DNA from: an uncultured Blautia sp.
GTDB taxonomy: Bacteria; Bacillota; Clostridia; Lachnospirales; Lachnospiraceae
Direction: 5' to 3'
Assembly (NCBI GenBank): GCA_900541345.1
Contig: UQJE01000011.1
Coordinates: 1 to 51,937, forward strand
Length of the DNA stretch: 51,937 nucleotides
Positions 26,159 to 36,011 of the stretch are shown here, in pieces. Every line of letters begins with the position of its first letter. The first letter of the stretch is position 1. A program made the position numbers and the translations under genes. Below the pieces are notes generated by a model. That model made no database searches. It saw nothing but the letters and a program-made list of their open reading frames with translations, and was not told the DNA's origin.

Positions 26159-26746
26159 TTATTTTTTCATATTATAATTCACTTCACTTTTTTCTATAAT
26201 ATACTGTTTTTCTAATTCAAGTAGTTTCTTACTACGTTCTTTTAATCTTCTACAAGGAATGCCAACATATATACACCAAGGATCCAAAGATTTTGTCACC
26301 AACGACATACACCCTACAGAGACACCTTCACCAATTGTCACTCCTGGTAAAATTGTTGTCCCTGTACCAATAATTGTATGTTTCCTTAAAACAACTCTTT
26401 CGCCTTGTATATTTTTGAATTTTTCTGGAATTGTTGGATTTGTCATAGATTCTCCAGAATAATCATCAGAGATAGCATATATAGCTACTCTTGATGAAAT
26501 ATTGCAATAGTCTTCCAACTGTATTCCATACTCACTGGCAAACAAGCACGTATAAACTGCTATATGTACATTATTTCCAATATTTATTTTTCCGCTCAAA
26601 ATGCAAAAATCATCAATTCTCACATCATTTCCTAATGTGATACTATCGGCACCATAAATACTTGCTTTCTTACTGATTTTAACATTAGCCCCGTAAGCTT
26701 TCAAGCCAAGTGCTTTTAATTCTTCCTCTGAATAAAAACTTCCCAT
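26159..26746 (-). CDS. Left-handed beta-helix acyltransferase (VioB/LacA/FdtC-like)
   Basis: A 195-residue hexapeptide-repeat transferase (repeats at about 25-65 and 120-165, such as KISKKASIYGADSITLGNDV and TIIGTGTTILPGVTIGEGVSVG), ending in GIPCRRLKER as in sugar O- and N-acetyltransferases. The gene starts 12 nt after a VioA-like aminotransferase gene, so the likely role is N-acylation of the new 4-amino group on a dTDP-4,6-dideoxyhexose. An O-acetyltransferase role is the alternative. Confidence 0.8.
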   Translation of the reverse strand: MGSFYSEEELKALGLKAYGANVKISKKASIYGADSITLGNDVRIDDFCILSGKINIGNNVHIAVYTCLFASEYGIQLEDYCNISSRVAIYAISDDYSGESMTNPTIPEKFKNIQGERVVLRKHTIIGTGTTILPGVTIGEGVSVGCMSLVTKSLDPWCIYVGIPCRRLKERSKKLLELEKQYIIEKSEVNYNMKK

Positions 26747-26757
26747 ATACCCCTCTT

Positions 26758-27861
26758 CTATCCTAAAATCACATCACAAATTCTATCCACATCATCCAGG
26801 CTTAAATCAGCATACAAAGGCAAAGTCAAAACTCTAAGTGCCATATGTTGTGCCACCGGTGTCTTTTCTGTGCCTGCAGTCGGGTAGTTGCGATAGCATT
26901 CAAAGCTGTTTGTCAGCGGATAAAAATATTTTCTTGCACCAATTCCTACTTCCGCTAATTTTTCAAATACTTCATTTCTTGTATATTTGTATCCGTCAAA
27001 CACAACTGGGAAATATGCATAATTTGATTCTACATTTTCTTGAACAGGAGAAAGTTTAATTCCGTCTACACCTTGAAGTCGGCTTATGTATCTTTCAACA
27101 ACTAATTTACGCTTCGCTATCTCTGCATCCAAGTGATGCATATTGCATATTCCCATAGCTGCTTGGAATTCATTCATCTTTGCATTGCCACCTACATACT
27201 CCACGGATTCTGGCCCATGAATGCCAAAGTTCTTCATATCATTTAGAAGCTGAACCCATGCGTCGTTCTTAAAACAAACACAACCTCCCTCAATCGTGTT
27301 AAACACTTTAGTTGCGTGGAAGGAAAACATAGCCGCATCACCAAAACAAGCAGAAGATATTCCTTTATATTTCACAGCAAATGCGTGCGCCGCATCATAA
27401 ACCACTTTCAGCCCATATTTCTTTGCAATTCTGTCAATTTCTTCGACATCACACATGTTTCCATAAACATGAACAGGGACAATCGCTACAGTCTTGTCGT
27501 TAATAAGCTCCTCCATCTTAACAGTATCGATTGTGTAATTATCTTCTCTAATATCGCAAAAAACAGGAACTAAGCCGTTACGAACAATTGCATGTGTTGT
27601 TGATGCGAATGTAAACGGAGTTGTAACAACCTCCCCGCCCTTTGGCAAATTCAACGCGGCAATTGCATTTTCTAATGCAAGGTGTCCATTAGTATACAAG
27701 GCTATATGGGGTATCCCCAAATATTGTTCTAATTGATTTTGGAATTCCCTATGTTTTTCTCCCATATTAGTCAGCCAATGACTGTCCCATAAGCTCTTAA
27801 TCTCATCAATATACTCATCCATAGGAGGCATCGATGATTGTGTAACTAAAATATTACTCAT
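26758..27861 (-). CDS. VioA-like dTDP-4-amino-4,6-dideoxy-D-glucose transaminase (DegT/DnrJ/EryC1/StrS family)
   Basis: From the ATG at 27861 (GAAAGGGTGTTAAAT upstream) the enzyme has 367 residues. PVHVYGNMCDVEEID, VVYDAAHAFAVKY and FSFHATKVFNTIEGG are the PLP-site motifs, the last containing the Schiff-base Lys. The SSMPPMDEYIDEI...WLTNMG start and VTTPFTFASTTHAI pattern match VioA/FdtB-type sugar transaminases. The substrate would be dTDP-4-keto-6-deoxyglucose, yet the only rfbB in the window is a fragment, so the substrate must come from another locus. The longer frame to 27945 overlaps the rfbB remnant. Confidence 0.85.
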   Translation of the reverse strand: MSNILVTQSSMPPMDEYIDEIKSLWDSHWLTNMGEKHREFQNQLEQYLGIPHIALYTNGHLALENAIAALNLPKGGEVVTTPFTFASTTHAIVRNGLVPVFCDIREDNYTIDTVKMEELINDKTVAIVPVHVYGNMCDVEEIDRIAKKYGLKVVYDAAHAFAVKYKGISSACFGDAAMFSFHATKVFNTIEGGCVCFKNDAWVQLLNDMKNFGIHGPESVEYVGGNAKMNEFQAAMGICNMHHLDAEIAKRKLVVERYISRLQGVDGIKLSPVQENVESNYAYFPVVFDGYKYTRNEVFEKLAEVGIGARKYFYPLTNSFECYRNYPTAGTEKTPVAQHMALRVLTLPLYADLSLDDVDRICDVILG

Positions 27862-27878
27862 ATTTAACACCCTTTCTT

Positions 27879-28214
27879 TTATCGATTCCCATACATCTTC
27901 TCGTAGTAGTCCTGGTACTCTCCGGAGATTATGGTCTGCCACCATTCCTTGTTATCCAGATACCACCGGATGGTCTTCTGGATACCGTCAACAAACTTGG
28001 TCTCAGGAAGCCAGCCCAGCTCGCTGTGGATCTTGGTGGGATCGATGGCATAACGCATATCATGGCCTTTACGATCGGTGACATAGGTGATTAGGCTTTC
28101 CGGCTTATCCAATGCCTTGCAGATGATCTTGACGATGTCAATATTCTTCATCTCGTTATGTCCTCCAATATTATAGACCTCGCCCACACGACCCTTGTGG
28201 GTGATCAGGTCAAG
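27879..28214 (-). pseudogene. rfbB: dTDP-glucose 4,6-dehydratase, C-terminal fragment
   Basis: The last 111 residues of RmlB/RfbB are present (LDLITHKGRVGEVYNIGG, LGWLPETKF, KTIRWYLDN), about a third of the normal length. The catalytic Tyr/Lys and the NAD-binding domain are gone. The fragment begins at a junction with a truncated capE at 28214/28215, in a different frame. The protein would not be active. Confidence 0.88.
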
Positions 28215-28620
28215 CTGCTTTGTCCGTAGAAAGACAAACAACAGACTTAACGCCAGCATCAATCGCCGCGGTCAGAACATTTTCTGTGCCAAGAGCATTA
28301 GTCTTAACAGCCTCAATCAGGAAAAACTCACAGGAAGAAACCTGCTTCAATGCAGCCGCATGGAAGATATAATCTACACCATGCATTGCGTTCTTTACGG
28401 AAGCCAAGTCTCTTACATCTCCGATGTAAAAGCTGATCTTATCAGCCACCTCAGGCATCTTTGCCTGAAACTCATGACGCATATCGTCCTGTTTCTTCTC
28501 ATCACGAGAGAATACACGAATCTCTCCAATATCAGTACGCAGAAAACGATTCAGGACTGCGTTACCAAAAGAGCCGGCACCACCAGTAATCATCAAAGTT
28601 TTATCTTTAAAAAGTGACAT
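28215..28620 (-). pseudogene. capE: capE/FnlA, N-terminal fragment
   Basis: The first 135 residues of a CapE-type dehydratase are present (GGAGSFGNAVLNRF through CLSTDKAA) with a good start, and then the frame hits TGA at the join with rfbB. The Tyr/Lys part of the active site is lost. The fragment is about 85% similar in protein to the complete copy at 23035-24069, so it is a diverged allele and not a recent tandem duplicate. Confidence 0.88.
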
Positions 28621-28698
28621 CTTTATCTCCTAAAAAAATATTTATACCTAATAGTAATGCAAAATCACCTATATTTAGAAATTTTTCTAATATCAGAT

Positions 28699-30249
28699 TT
28701 ATTTCTTCAGTTTGCTTAGCATAGCTTTAAATATAGACGCAAACATTTGTTTTTCAGTCTTATTCCATCCCAATCCCCACATAAAAGCAACAAATGCAAC
28801 AACAACTCCAAACGCTTTTATAATTAAAATGCTCCACGCAATTTTATTTCCAAAACAAATAGATACCTTAGATGTATATAAATACGCAGATGCCAACGTC
28901 AACATAATTGCAGGAATCAATCTGATATGACATTCAACAAAGAATTTAGCAATATTAATTTTAAGCACCTTTACAAAAATAATGTTATCCAAAAAAATTC
29001 TAAGAAGGAATGTCAGACAAATACTGAAGCAAACACCCATGACCCCAAATTGAGGTGTAATCAAATATACTACGCATAAATTAATTATGCCTGTCACCAT
29101 GTTTATTCCCGCAGTATACTTAATCTTATTTAAAGCAATTAAACTATTCGTTGCTATTTGCTGAGATGATGAAATACAATAAGGAGCAATCATTAATAAC
29201 ATACAAATATATAATTGTGAATAATCTTCTCCTAGCCAAAGTATGACAAAATCTTGTCCCACGAACAAAAAAACTAAAAACATCAATAAAATAATCGATT
29301 GATTGATTCGTCCAACTCGAATCATCAATGGTAGAACCTCATGAGCATCATTAGATTCTCCTATAACTCTAGATATTCTTGGTAAAAATAGGCCATTAAT
29401 GGCTCCAGTAATTGTGGCAATATAACCCTCGATAACCCTTGTAAATCCATACATTGTAATAACCGTAGTAGATGATATCATTGCCAAGATTGTAGGCATG
29501 ACATTAAATATCATTTGCTGTGCTAGAGAACTTATTGTACTCCAAAAAGAGAAAGAAAATATTTCTTGCAATCTCTTTTTATCAAAATAATGCGGCAGAA
29601 AGACTACTCTGGTCTTTTTATATACAGCAATCATTTTATAAACAAAAGTAATCAAATTAAATAATCCTGCGATTAACACTAATGCATACAAACCGCCATG
29701 CAATTGCAAGGCAATGATAGTTACGATGACACATCCTACTTTATTGAATACGTCAGATACTTTTAAAGCGATATATTCTTCAAATGCATTCAAAACACCA
29801 TTACAGACATTCACGGGAAAACAAATTGTAACAAAAATAGCAGTTATTGCATATACGACCTTAAAGGAAGCTAATTCCGAAGGCGTTAGATTGGCGTAAA
29901 TATGATCAATGTTAAAATACAAAACAACAAATATTACTGCAATCACACACACAATAAGGACATATAACTTTACAATTATTGTAAAAATCTCATTTTCAGA
30001 TTTAATATCCTCTCTCGCCCTATAATATGCAAGAAATCTCGTGATTGCAGCACTCATTCCAAAATCCATCAGAAACATAGCCGTGATGGATCCAGCCAAT
30101 GTGTATAAGCCGTAAGCACTATCACCAATCTCTCTGAGTATCCATGGCGTATAAATTAATCCAAGACCAATATTTAAAAATACAAGCAAATAAGAAATAA
30201 TTGATCCCATATATATTTGTCTTGTGCTATTACTGTCTCCTATACTCAT
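28699..30249 (-). CDS. wzx: Oligosaccharide flippase (Wzx)
   Basis: A 516-residue MOP-superfamily protein with about 12-14 membrane segments. The GLGLIYTPWILREIGDSAYGLYTLAGS start and ITRFLAYYRARED segment are typical of Wzx/RfbX. It would flip the undecaprenyl-pyrophosphate-linked repeat unit for polymerisation by the EpsG-like protein encoded upstream. The start follows the preceding stop (TAA) by one nucleotide. The sequence here is visibly AT-rich compared with the CpsC-CpsB and ABC-export modules, as is common for serotype-specific genes. Confidence 0.92.
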   Translation of the reverse strand: MSIGDSNSTRQIYMGSIISYLLVFLNIGLGLIYTPWILREIGDSAYGLYTLAGSITAMFLMDFGMSAAITRFLAYYRAREDIKSENEIFTIIVKLYVLIVCVIAVIFVVLYFNIDHIYANLTPSELASFKVVYAITAIFVTICFPVNVCNGVLNAFEEYIALKVSDVFNKVGCVIVTIIALQLHGGLYALVLIAGLFNLITFVYKMIAVYKKTRVVFLPHYFDKKRLQEIFSFSFWSTISSLAQQMIFNVMPTILAMISSTTVITMYGFTRVIEGYIATITGAINGLFLPRISRVIGESNDAHEVLPLMIRVGRINQSIILLMFLVFLFVGQDFVILWLGEDYSQLYICMLLMIAPYCISSSQQIATNSLIALNKIKYTAGINMVTGIINLCVVYLITPQFGVMGVCFSICLTFLLRIFLDNIIFVKVLKINIAKFFVECHIRLIPAIMLTLASAYLYTSKVSICFGNKIAWSILIIKAFGVVVAFVAFMWGLGWNKTEKQMFASIFKAMLSKLKK

Positions 30250-30250
30250 A

Positions 30251-31315
30251 TTATCTTTCTATCTCTCCCTTACCGATTATACGATTGATCTTTTTAGGAA
30301 TTTTCTTAAGCAGTATAATTCCATCTCCATAATATACTCTTTTAACTATGCTAACCCATCTTCTATAAGCCGAAATCAATGGGTGGTGCCATGCAGTGGC
30401 TCTTTTCATTTTCTTTTCATATGACAAATCGGGGAAAACATACTCAGGATGCTTGATTTCCCCATCAAGTTCATATGTTTTCATATAGAAAAACTGGGCA
30501 TCACCTTTTGCTAATTTTTTTATACTATTGACTGCATGAGTCGAACCATCTTCAACACCAATACAACTAATCATGTTCTTTTTCGGGACAATATATAATT
30601 GATTTTGCGCAAATATATTTTGGACTAGATAGTACTCTGGTCCTGGAACATGGCCGCCTATATTTTTTCCTGCAGCATATCCTTTCATCGATTTACAAAA
30701 AAAGGTATCCTTTTTTGCAATATTGCAAACTTCTTCTATTACATATGGATCATTTTTATAATTCAAATGAAAGCTTTCTCGTGTTCGTTTCCAATAAGCA
30801 ATTCCCCAAATAGAACCAACGCGTGAGAAGAAATAATCTGCTGTTGGACGTTCATATGTGTCTAGATGATTCATACCGCATATTGCACCTACTCTCAAAT
30901 CATCCTTGTACTTCTCCAGCAGTTCTGCACAAAATCGGAAAAAACTCACTGCAGGAATATGATCGTCCTCAAAATAAACGCAGCTTTCCACATGATTCCA
31001 TATATGTTTTTCAGCATTTTCATACATAGCATATAAACCGTAATTTTTATCTGCATAAATTTTATGGACAGTGCAGTCCCAATCAATCTCTTCGTCAAAA
31101 ATTTTACGATTTTGCTTAATTAAGTCCCATTCTCTTTCGTTTCTTCCGCCGTCTGACTGAATAAACAGGATACTTGGTCTTGCCTGTTTAAAAATTTCAA
31201 ACTGTTTTCTTTGGCAATTGGGGCGAATCCATATATTTGTTTTTACCGCAACATCAACCAGCCACGGTTTTACATCTGGGTTTATATCCCTAGTTTTTAC
31301 TATCTCTATATTCAT
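30251..31315 (-). CDS. HlpA-like GT-A glycosyltransferase
   Basis: A 354-residue protein with a GT-A core: PSILFIQSDGGRNERE near the N-terminus, ADKNYGLYAMYENAE, and ESCVYFEDDHIPAVSFF whose EDD serves as the DXD motif. SRVGSIWGIAYWKRTRE is typical of proteins annotated hemolytic protein HlpA-like, which occur in capsule clusters as sugar transferases. The C-terminus is basic and may contact the membrane. It directly precedes wzx in the transcript. Confidence 0.75.
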   Translation of the reverse strand: MNIEIVKTRDINPDVKPWLVDVAVKTNIWIRPNCQRKQFEIFKQARPSILFIQSDGGRNEREWDLIKQNRKIFDEEIDWDCTVHKIYADKNYGLYAMYENAEKHIWNHVESCVYFEDDHIPAVSFFRFCAELLEKYKDDLRVGAICGMNHLDTYERPTADYFFSRVGSIWGIAYWKRTRESFHLNYKNDPYVIEEVCNIAKKDTFFCKSMKGYAAGKNIGGHVPGPEYYLVQNIFAQNQLYIVPKKNMISCIGVEDGSTHAVNSIKKLAKGDAQFFYMKTYELDGEIKHPEYVFPDLSYEKKMKRATAWHHPLISAYRRWVSIVKRVYYGDGIILLKKIPKKINRIIGKGEIER

Positions 31316-31364
31316 AAATAACCTCCATTCTTTTATCCTATAGCAACAAAAACATAATGAATCA

Positions 31365-32450
31365 TTACATTAAAGCCGTAAGCTCTTCCGCCACTTTCTT
31401 TGTCCAAGTCGAGATGCTATAGTTATCTAGAATGTATTTCTTTTGGATGATATGATCTTCCTTTATCTCGCCATCTTTTTTTCTTTGATACAATTCTTCA
31501 ATTGCATTGACACATTCTCCAACATTTCCAATACTGCAAATAAGCGTTCGTGGAATATCCAAACGATTGCCTGGATGATTAGACTGAATAATTTGTGCTC
31601 CACAGTACACAGCTTCGACAGAAGCATAACAAAACCCTTCAGTTCTGGAGCTATTCAAATAGGCATCCGCTGCACGATAATATGTAGCAATGTCCGATCT
31701 TGGTGGCAATAGTTTAATCCATTCTGGTATAGCACCATTTAATCTCTTGCATTCCTCGACTATCTTCTGTTCCATTTCTTCCCATTTAGTAGCAATTGCG
31801 ATAAAGAGATTAACTGGAACCCCCTGCTTCCGTGCTTCAAAGCAAGCCTTAATAGAAATGTCAATTCCTTTTGCTTCATAGCTATAGCTTGAAAAGGTCA
31901 GTAAGTTTAGCCCCAAACCCATATCATACGGTTCATGGCAATCAAGCCTTGAGAATTCAATACAATTATCTACCCATTTTACATTTCTAAATCCTGCTTC
32001 AATAACTTCCTTTGAAACATACTCCCCACAACCTATATGCATGTCTGCGTCTAGAATCCAATGTTTCAAAATCTCATTTCTTTTGGAATTACTAATATGA
32101 TATTCGTTATGATGATGTATTACCATTTTCAGCTTTGGATATTTTATTTTTAAAAGTCTATTGGCAATACAATCTTTAAGATTCCAAAAATGGTGGTATA
32201 TTATATCTATTTTATGTTCTTTACATATTTGGTTTTGTAATCGATACTCTCCTAAAATTGAATTGGTATTGAAATATACTTTTGCACCTGCGATCTGCAA
32301 TTCATTAACCCACTCCTTATCTTTCGCTTCAGGCGGGAATATATAGCAAGCTTGTTGCTTTCCGTGCATTGCAATATCTAATTGTGTTAAACATTCTATA
32401 AAGTTTCCCTTATATTCCGCTGCATAACCGCATATAAATAAAACATTCAT
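31365..32450 (-). CDS. GT4 family glycosyltransferase
   Basis: A GT-B enzyme of 361 residues from the ATG at 32450, with GGAGG 12 nt before it; the frame extends to a GTG at 32468 without support. The donor-site block is ADAYLNSSRTEGFCYASVEAVYCGAQII, with the Glu-x7-Glu pattern of GT4, and the N-terminal HHHNEYH loop lies in the acceptor domain. It acts in the cytoplasm on the growing lipid-linked repeat unit. The donor is unknown. Confidence 0.85.
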   Translation of the reverse strand: MNVLFICGYAAEYKGNFIECLTQLDIAMHGKQQACYIFPPEAKDKEWVNELQIAGAKVYFNTNSILGEYRLQNQICKEHKIDIIYHHFWNLKDCIANRLLKIKYPKLKMVIHHHNEYHISNSKRNEILKHWILDADMHIGCGEYVSKEVIEAGFRNVKWVDNCIEFSRLDCHEPYDMGLGLNLLTFSSYSYEAKGIDISIKACFEARKQGVPVNLFIAIATKWEEMEQKIVEECKRLNGAIPEWIKLLPPRSDIATYYRAADAYLNSSRTEGFCYASVEAVYCGAQIIQSNHPGNRLDIPRTLICSIGNVGECVNAIEELYQRKKDGEIKEDHIIQKKYILDNYSISTWTKKVAEELTALM

Positions 32451-32495
32451 GTTTATTCTATCCTCCACATATAAAATCTATTTTTGAACTATTTT

Positions 32496-33617
32496 TCAAT
32501 TTAACAAGAATTTTTCAATTTTATCTATCTGATAATCTGTGTTGAAGTATTTCATGTGCCCTTTCATTTTCTCTTTAAATACCTGGATTTGTTTTGGATC
32601 TTCTAAAACACTTTTTATTGCTTCATACAAAGATTTTTCATCATTTTCACATAAAATGCTATATCTTGGGCATTCTTCTGGTTCTAGTGTACCAGCAACA
32701 TTTGTTGTAATCACAGGTTTACCCAAAATATATGCTTCTGTTACAACCGTGCTGTATCCTTCAGTCCTAGAAGAACATACAAATAAATCTGCGTTTACTA
32801 TTATTGGATAAGGATTCTGATGAAATCCAAATAGCGTAACAGTTTCCTCTAAATTATTCTCCCGGATGTAATTCTCTAAATATTCCCTTTGATCTCCATC
32901 ACCAACAATCCATAAATCATATTTTAGTCCCTCATCTTGTAGCTTTTTATGTATCCGCAATAACCTATCATATCCTTTTTGCTCACAAAGCCTTCCACAA
33001 CTAACAATTCGAATACGACCATTCTTCTGTGGTAAATCTATAGTTTCTTTTGCTTTATACCTAATAGCTTTATCATCATTTACATTATAGATTACAGAAA
33101 CATTATCTTTTTTCCACGAAAATCTTTTTATAAACGCAGTTACTACTTCCTTTGAAACTCCAACAATATTATCAAATTTTTCATATGCCTCTTTATTAGT
33201 TTCATAATTTAAAAATACATTTACTGAACTAAAGAATTGCATTAAATCTGTGTGAACCCAGGCGATTTTTCTAGAATTCTTATTATTAGATGCCGAAATT
33301 ATTTTGGTAGCTAACCCTTCCAAAAATGCTACTTCTATATCATATTTTTCTTTTATATATGCTTTATATATCAATCTTGCTGGCAATATCTTCGTTATTA
33401 ACTTAATATGTACATTTCTTAACCAGCTTTCTTTTTGGGAGACTATACTTTTATAGTGAATGTGTGGTAATAATTCTTTTATCCTGGTACCTTCATTAAT
33501 AATTGTCATGACAGTTATATCAAATTTATTTTGACTCATATGGTTTACCATATCAACTAACACTCTTTCTGCTCCACCGTCTCCTAAAGTTCCAATTAGA
33601 AATAATATTTTTTTCAT
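32496..33617 (-). CDS. GT4 family glycosyltransferase
   Basis: The ATG at 33617 has AGGAAAGG upstream and gives 373 residues starting MKKILFLIGTLGDGGAERVL, the classic GT4 nucleotide-glycine loop. VSCGRLCEQKGYDRLL and FVCSSRTEGYSTVVTEAYILGKPVI are the donor-binding motifs (as in N-acetylgalactosaminyl and galactosyltransferases). It starts 26 nt after the polymerase gene. Specificity cannot be assigned. Confidence 0.88.
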   Translation of the reverse strand: MKKILFLIGTLGDGGAERVLVDMVNHMSQNKFDITVMTIINEGTRIKELLPHIHYKSIVSQKESWLRNVHIKLITKILPARLIYKAYIKEKYDIEVAFLEGLATKIISASNNKNSRKIAWVHTDLMQFFSSVNVFLNYETNKEAYEKFDNIVGVSKEVVTAFIKRFSWKKDNVSVIYNVNDDKAIRYKAKETIDLPQKNGRIRIVSCGRLCEQKGYDRLLRIHKKLQDEGLKYDLWIVGDGDQREYLENYIRENNLEETVTLFGFHQNPYPIIVNADLFVCSSRTEGYSTVVTEAYILGKPVITTNVAGTLEPEECPRYSILCENDEKSLYEAIKSVLEDPKQIQVFKEKMKGHMKYFNTDYQIDKIEKFLLN

Positions 33618-33643
33618 GACAATACCTTTCCTCCCATTTTTTC

Positions 33644-34732
33644 CTATTTCTGCCAACAAAACTTATATTGTGGATGTGTCTGTATTAATAGTAAAACTAA
33701 AGCAATGATTACTATTATCGAATATAATCTCCTGCTTTTCCCTTCCTTAAATGCTAATTGGCACTGTGGAAGAACATACATCAAAAAAACTGAATAATAC
33801 TGAACAACTCTCATAAAGCTGGGATTTATCATCAATAAAGATGAAAAAAACATACCTATAAATACTGCATTCACTGATAGATTAGCAAACTCGTCGTCGC
33901 AAATTATCATTTCATGGTAAAAAGAAATAAACAATGAGATGAGAAGCATTAGTAATGTAAATGTCGGTGCACCTGCACCTTCATATTGTGTATAATCTTT
34001 ATATCCTGCGAAATGCTGCAATATTACTAACAATTTATCTTTAAAGACAAAAGATAGAATAATTGCAACCCAATAACTTATAAGTGTAAATTTATTAATC
34101 TTTATTCGTGATAGCCAATAAAATGGAATAAAGCAAATCGCGGAGCCATGTATTGTCGAAAGAAGGATAATCAATAATAAAAATAAAAATAATTTCCTTT
34201 TAAGAATCAATTCAACGCCAAAATAAAATATGATTCCTGAAACTATCGTCTGCCTAATTCCCGTTGTGCCAAAGAAACCAAAATATAAGGAAATAAACAA
34301 CACATAGCTCATTACTACATCCGTAGAATGTCGATATAGCGCAATTCCTAAAGGAATAAAATACAGCAACGCAACAAAAAAGAAGTAAACTCTATAGTCC
34401 TGCGAAAAAATTTGAAATATTTTCTGTAATAATAAGTATGCCGGATCTCTATCTCCAAAACCAAAAACGTATTTCTGATATATCGTATTGTATATGTCTT
34501 CCCAAGAAGTAGCTAATACATTTTTAAATATATATACATAATTTAATGTATCCGCACCTATCGATATATGCCTTAATCCAGACATCAATATACAGTTTAT
34601 TGTCGCCACCACACAGGCTCTTTTTTTTCTAAGTACAGAGCCTTGATTATCTAGTATATAAGAATCAGTACCTTTAACACTTGTATATCCCGCAATCATA
34701 ATTATTAAAATGTTTAGTAAATACCAAAACAT
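33644..34732 (-). CDS. wzy: EpsG family polysaccharide polymerase (Wzy)
   Basis: A 362-residue membrane protein with about ten hydrophobic segments. SGLRHISIGADTLNY and GFFGTTGIRQTIVSGI are the EpsG-family signatures, followed by LSTIHGSAICFIPFYW with its His. It would polymerise the repeat units that Wzx delivers to the outer face. It is the only polymerase candidate in this half. Confidence 0.88.
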   Translation of the reverse strand: MFWYLLNILIIMIAGYTSVKGTDSYILDNQGSVLRKKRACVVATINCILMSGLRHISIGADTLNYVYIFKNVLATSWEDIYNTIYQKYVFGFGDRDPAYLLLQKIFQIFSQDYRVYFFFVALLYFIPLGIALYRHSTDVVMSYVLFISLYFGFFGTTGIRQTIVSGIIFYFGVELILKRKLFLFLLLIILLSTIHGSAICFIPFYWLSRIKINKFTLISYWVAIILSFVFKDKLLVILQHFAGYKDYTQYEGAGAPTFTLLMLLISLFISFYHEMIICDDEFANLSVNAVFIGMFFSSLLMINPSFMRVVQYYSVFLMYVLPQCQLAFKEGKSRRLYSIIVIIALVLLLIQTHPQYKFCWQK

Positions 34733-34777
34733 AGAATTACCTCTTCGATTCTTTCCTCTTGATTTATCAATTTTTAC

Positions 34778-35998
34778 CTAACTGTTATTTACAATTTCAT
34801 AATATAACTGTATATAATCAAGATATCTTTTTTCTTTATCAAACATTTCTGAACCAATTGCACTACATTTTTCTGTTTTAATCTCCCCATGCTCTATATG
34901 CGCGATTGCGTCCAGTAATGCTGTATAATTATTAGCAGGGATTACATATCCCGTCTTCCCATTATCAATTAGCTCTGGACTGCCACACGAGTTGTAAGTA
35001 ATCACTGGTGTTCCACAGCAAATCGACTCCATATTTACTGTAGGCAATGTATCCTCATAAGTCATATTAATAAATACATCTGCTGCCGAATATATCTGTG
35101 ATAATTGTGCTCTATCTTTTATGAACCCTTCTGCAATTACGTTTGTATAGTTCCGCAGTTCCTCTATTTGATTTTTCGTACATCCGACCACTAATAATTT
35201 TTGATTTTTCTTTAGCCCTTTTAAAATTCTCTGCCTTATTTCACTATTTTCCTGAAGGAAAAATTTATTTGCCATTACTAGAATATTAAAGCAGCCTCCC
35301 AAGTTTCTTTTTCCACGATACAAATTTTCACTATCTATTTTAAAGACATTGGTATCGACTCCATTATGTATTCTTAAAATGGTCTTCCCCTCGAATACAG
35401 GAGATTTTTCTGCAAGATTTTTTATCCAATCGCTACACCCTACAATTGTCAAGTTGTTAATTTGCTGAAATCCTTTTCTTTTATCCTCAAAAGCTTGTTT
35501 TGTACCATCAAGGAAAATACTTCCAATATCACTTTTATTTTGCGGACAATTTCCGCACCCTGTTTTCCATTTCTCACATCCGCAAGATACAAAATGAAAA
35601 CATTTCCCTGTAAAAAACCAACAGTCATGCAGAGTTATAACCGTAGCAATACGATTATCTGCCAAATAATTCAAGAGGGAATTTAAATGGATATAATTAC
35701 TGTGAAGATTATGCAAATGCACAACATCTGGTTTTTCATGTTTTAGTTTTTTAATTAATCTTTTGGTTGAAAAAAAACTTCCATATCCTTGTTTCCCTAA
35801 AACTCTTGCCAAAACCGCATGTGCCTTTCGATCTAAAAAGTTTCCTATTTTATAGTCTTTTTTGTTTGCACCAAACGCACATGCAATCATTGATTCATCT
35901 TTATTACTTAAAAGACATTTTTCTATATCTTTAACTATTACTCCCGTGCTTCCATAACCGTTTACTGCATTTATCTGTATTACTTTCACATGTTTCAC
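34778..35998 (-). CDS. GT4 family glycosyltransferase with a Cys-rich loop
   Basis: A 406-residue GT-B enzyme starting with INAVNGYGSTGVIVKDI. The central CWFFTGKCFHFVSCGCEKW...CGNCP loop contains six cysteines, a signature of a GT4 subgroup from capsule clusters that may bind zinc. The donor block is DVFINMTYEDTLPTVNMESICCGTPVI. It lies between an uncharacterised GT-B gene and the polymerase gene. Confidence 0.87.
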   Translation of the reverse strand: MKHVKVIQINAVNGYGSTGVIVKDIEKCLLSNKDESMIACAFGANKKDYKIGNFLDRKAHAVLARVLGKQGYGSFFSTKRLIKKLKHEKPDVVHLHNLHSNYIHLNSLLNYLADNRIATVITLHDCWFFTGKCFHFVSCGCEKWKTGCGNCPQNKSDIGSIFLDGTKQAFEDKRKGFQQINNLTIVGCSDWIKNLAEKSPVFEGKTILRIHNGVDTNVFKIDSENLYRGKRNLGGCFNILVMANKFFLQENSEIRQRILKGLKKNQKLLVVGCTKNQIEELRNYTNVIAEGFIKDRAQLSQIYSAADVFINMTYEDTLPTVNMESICCGTPVITYNSCGSPELIDNGKTGYVIPANNYTALLDAIAHIEHGEIKTEKCSAIGSEMFDKEKRYLDYIQLYYEIVNNS

Positions 35999-36011
35999 CT
36001 TTTGCCTCTAA

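Noticed and set aside
27879..28262. rfbB as a working dehydratase
   Set aside because: Only the C-terminal third remains and the apparent start lies in the capE part.
28195..28262. Site-specific invertase or recombinase site at the capE'/rfbB' join
   Set aside because: No inverted repeats flank the join and no recombinase gene is nearby. A simple deletion is enough.
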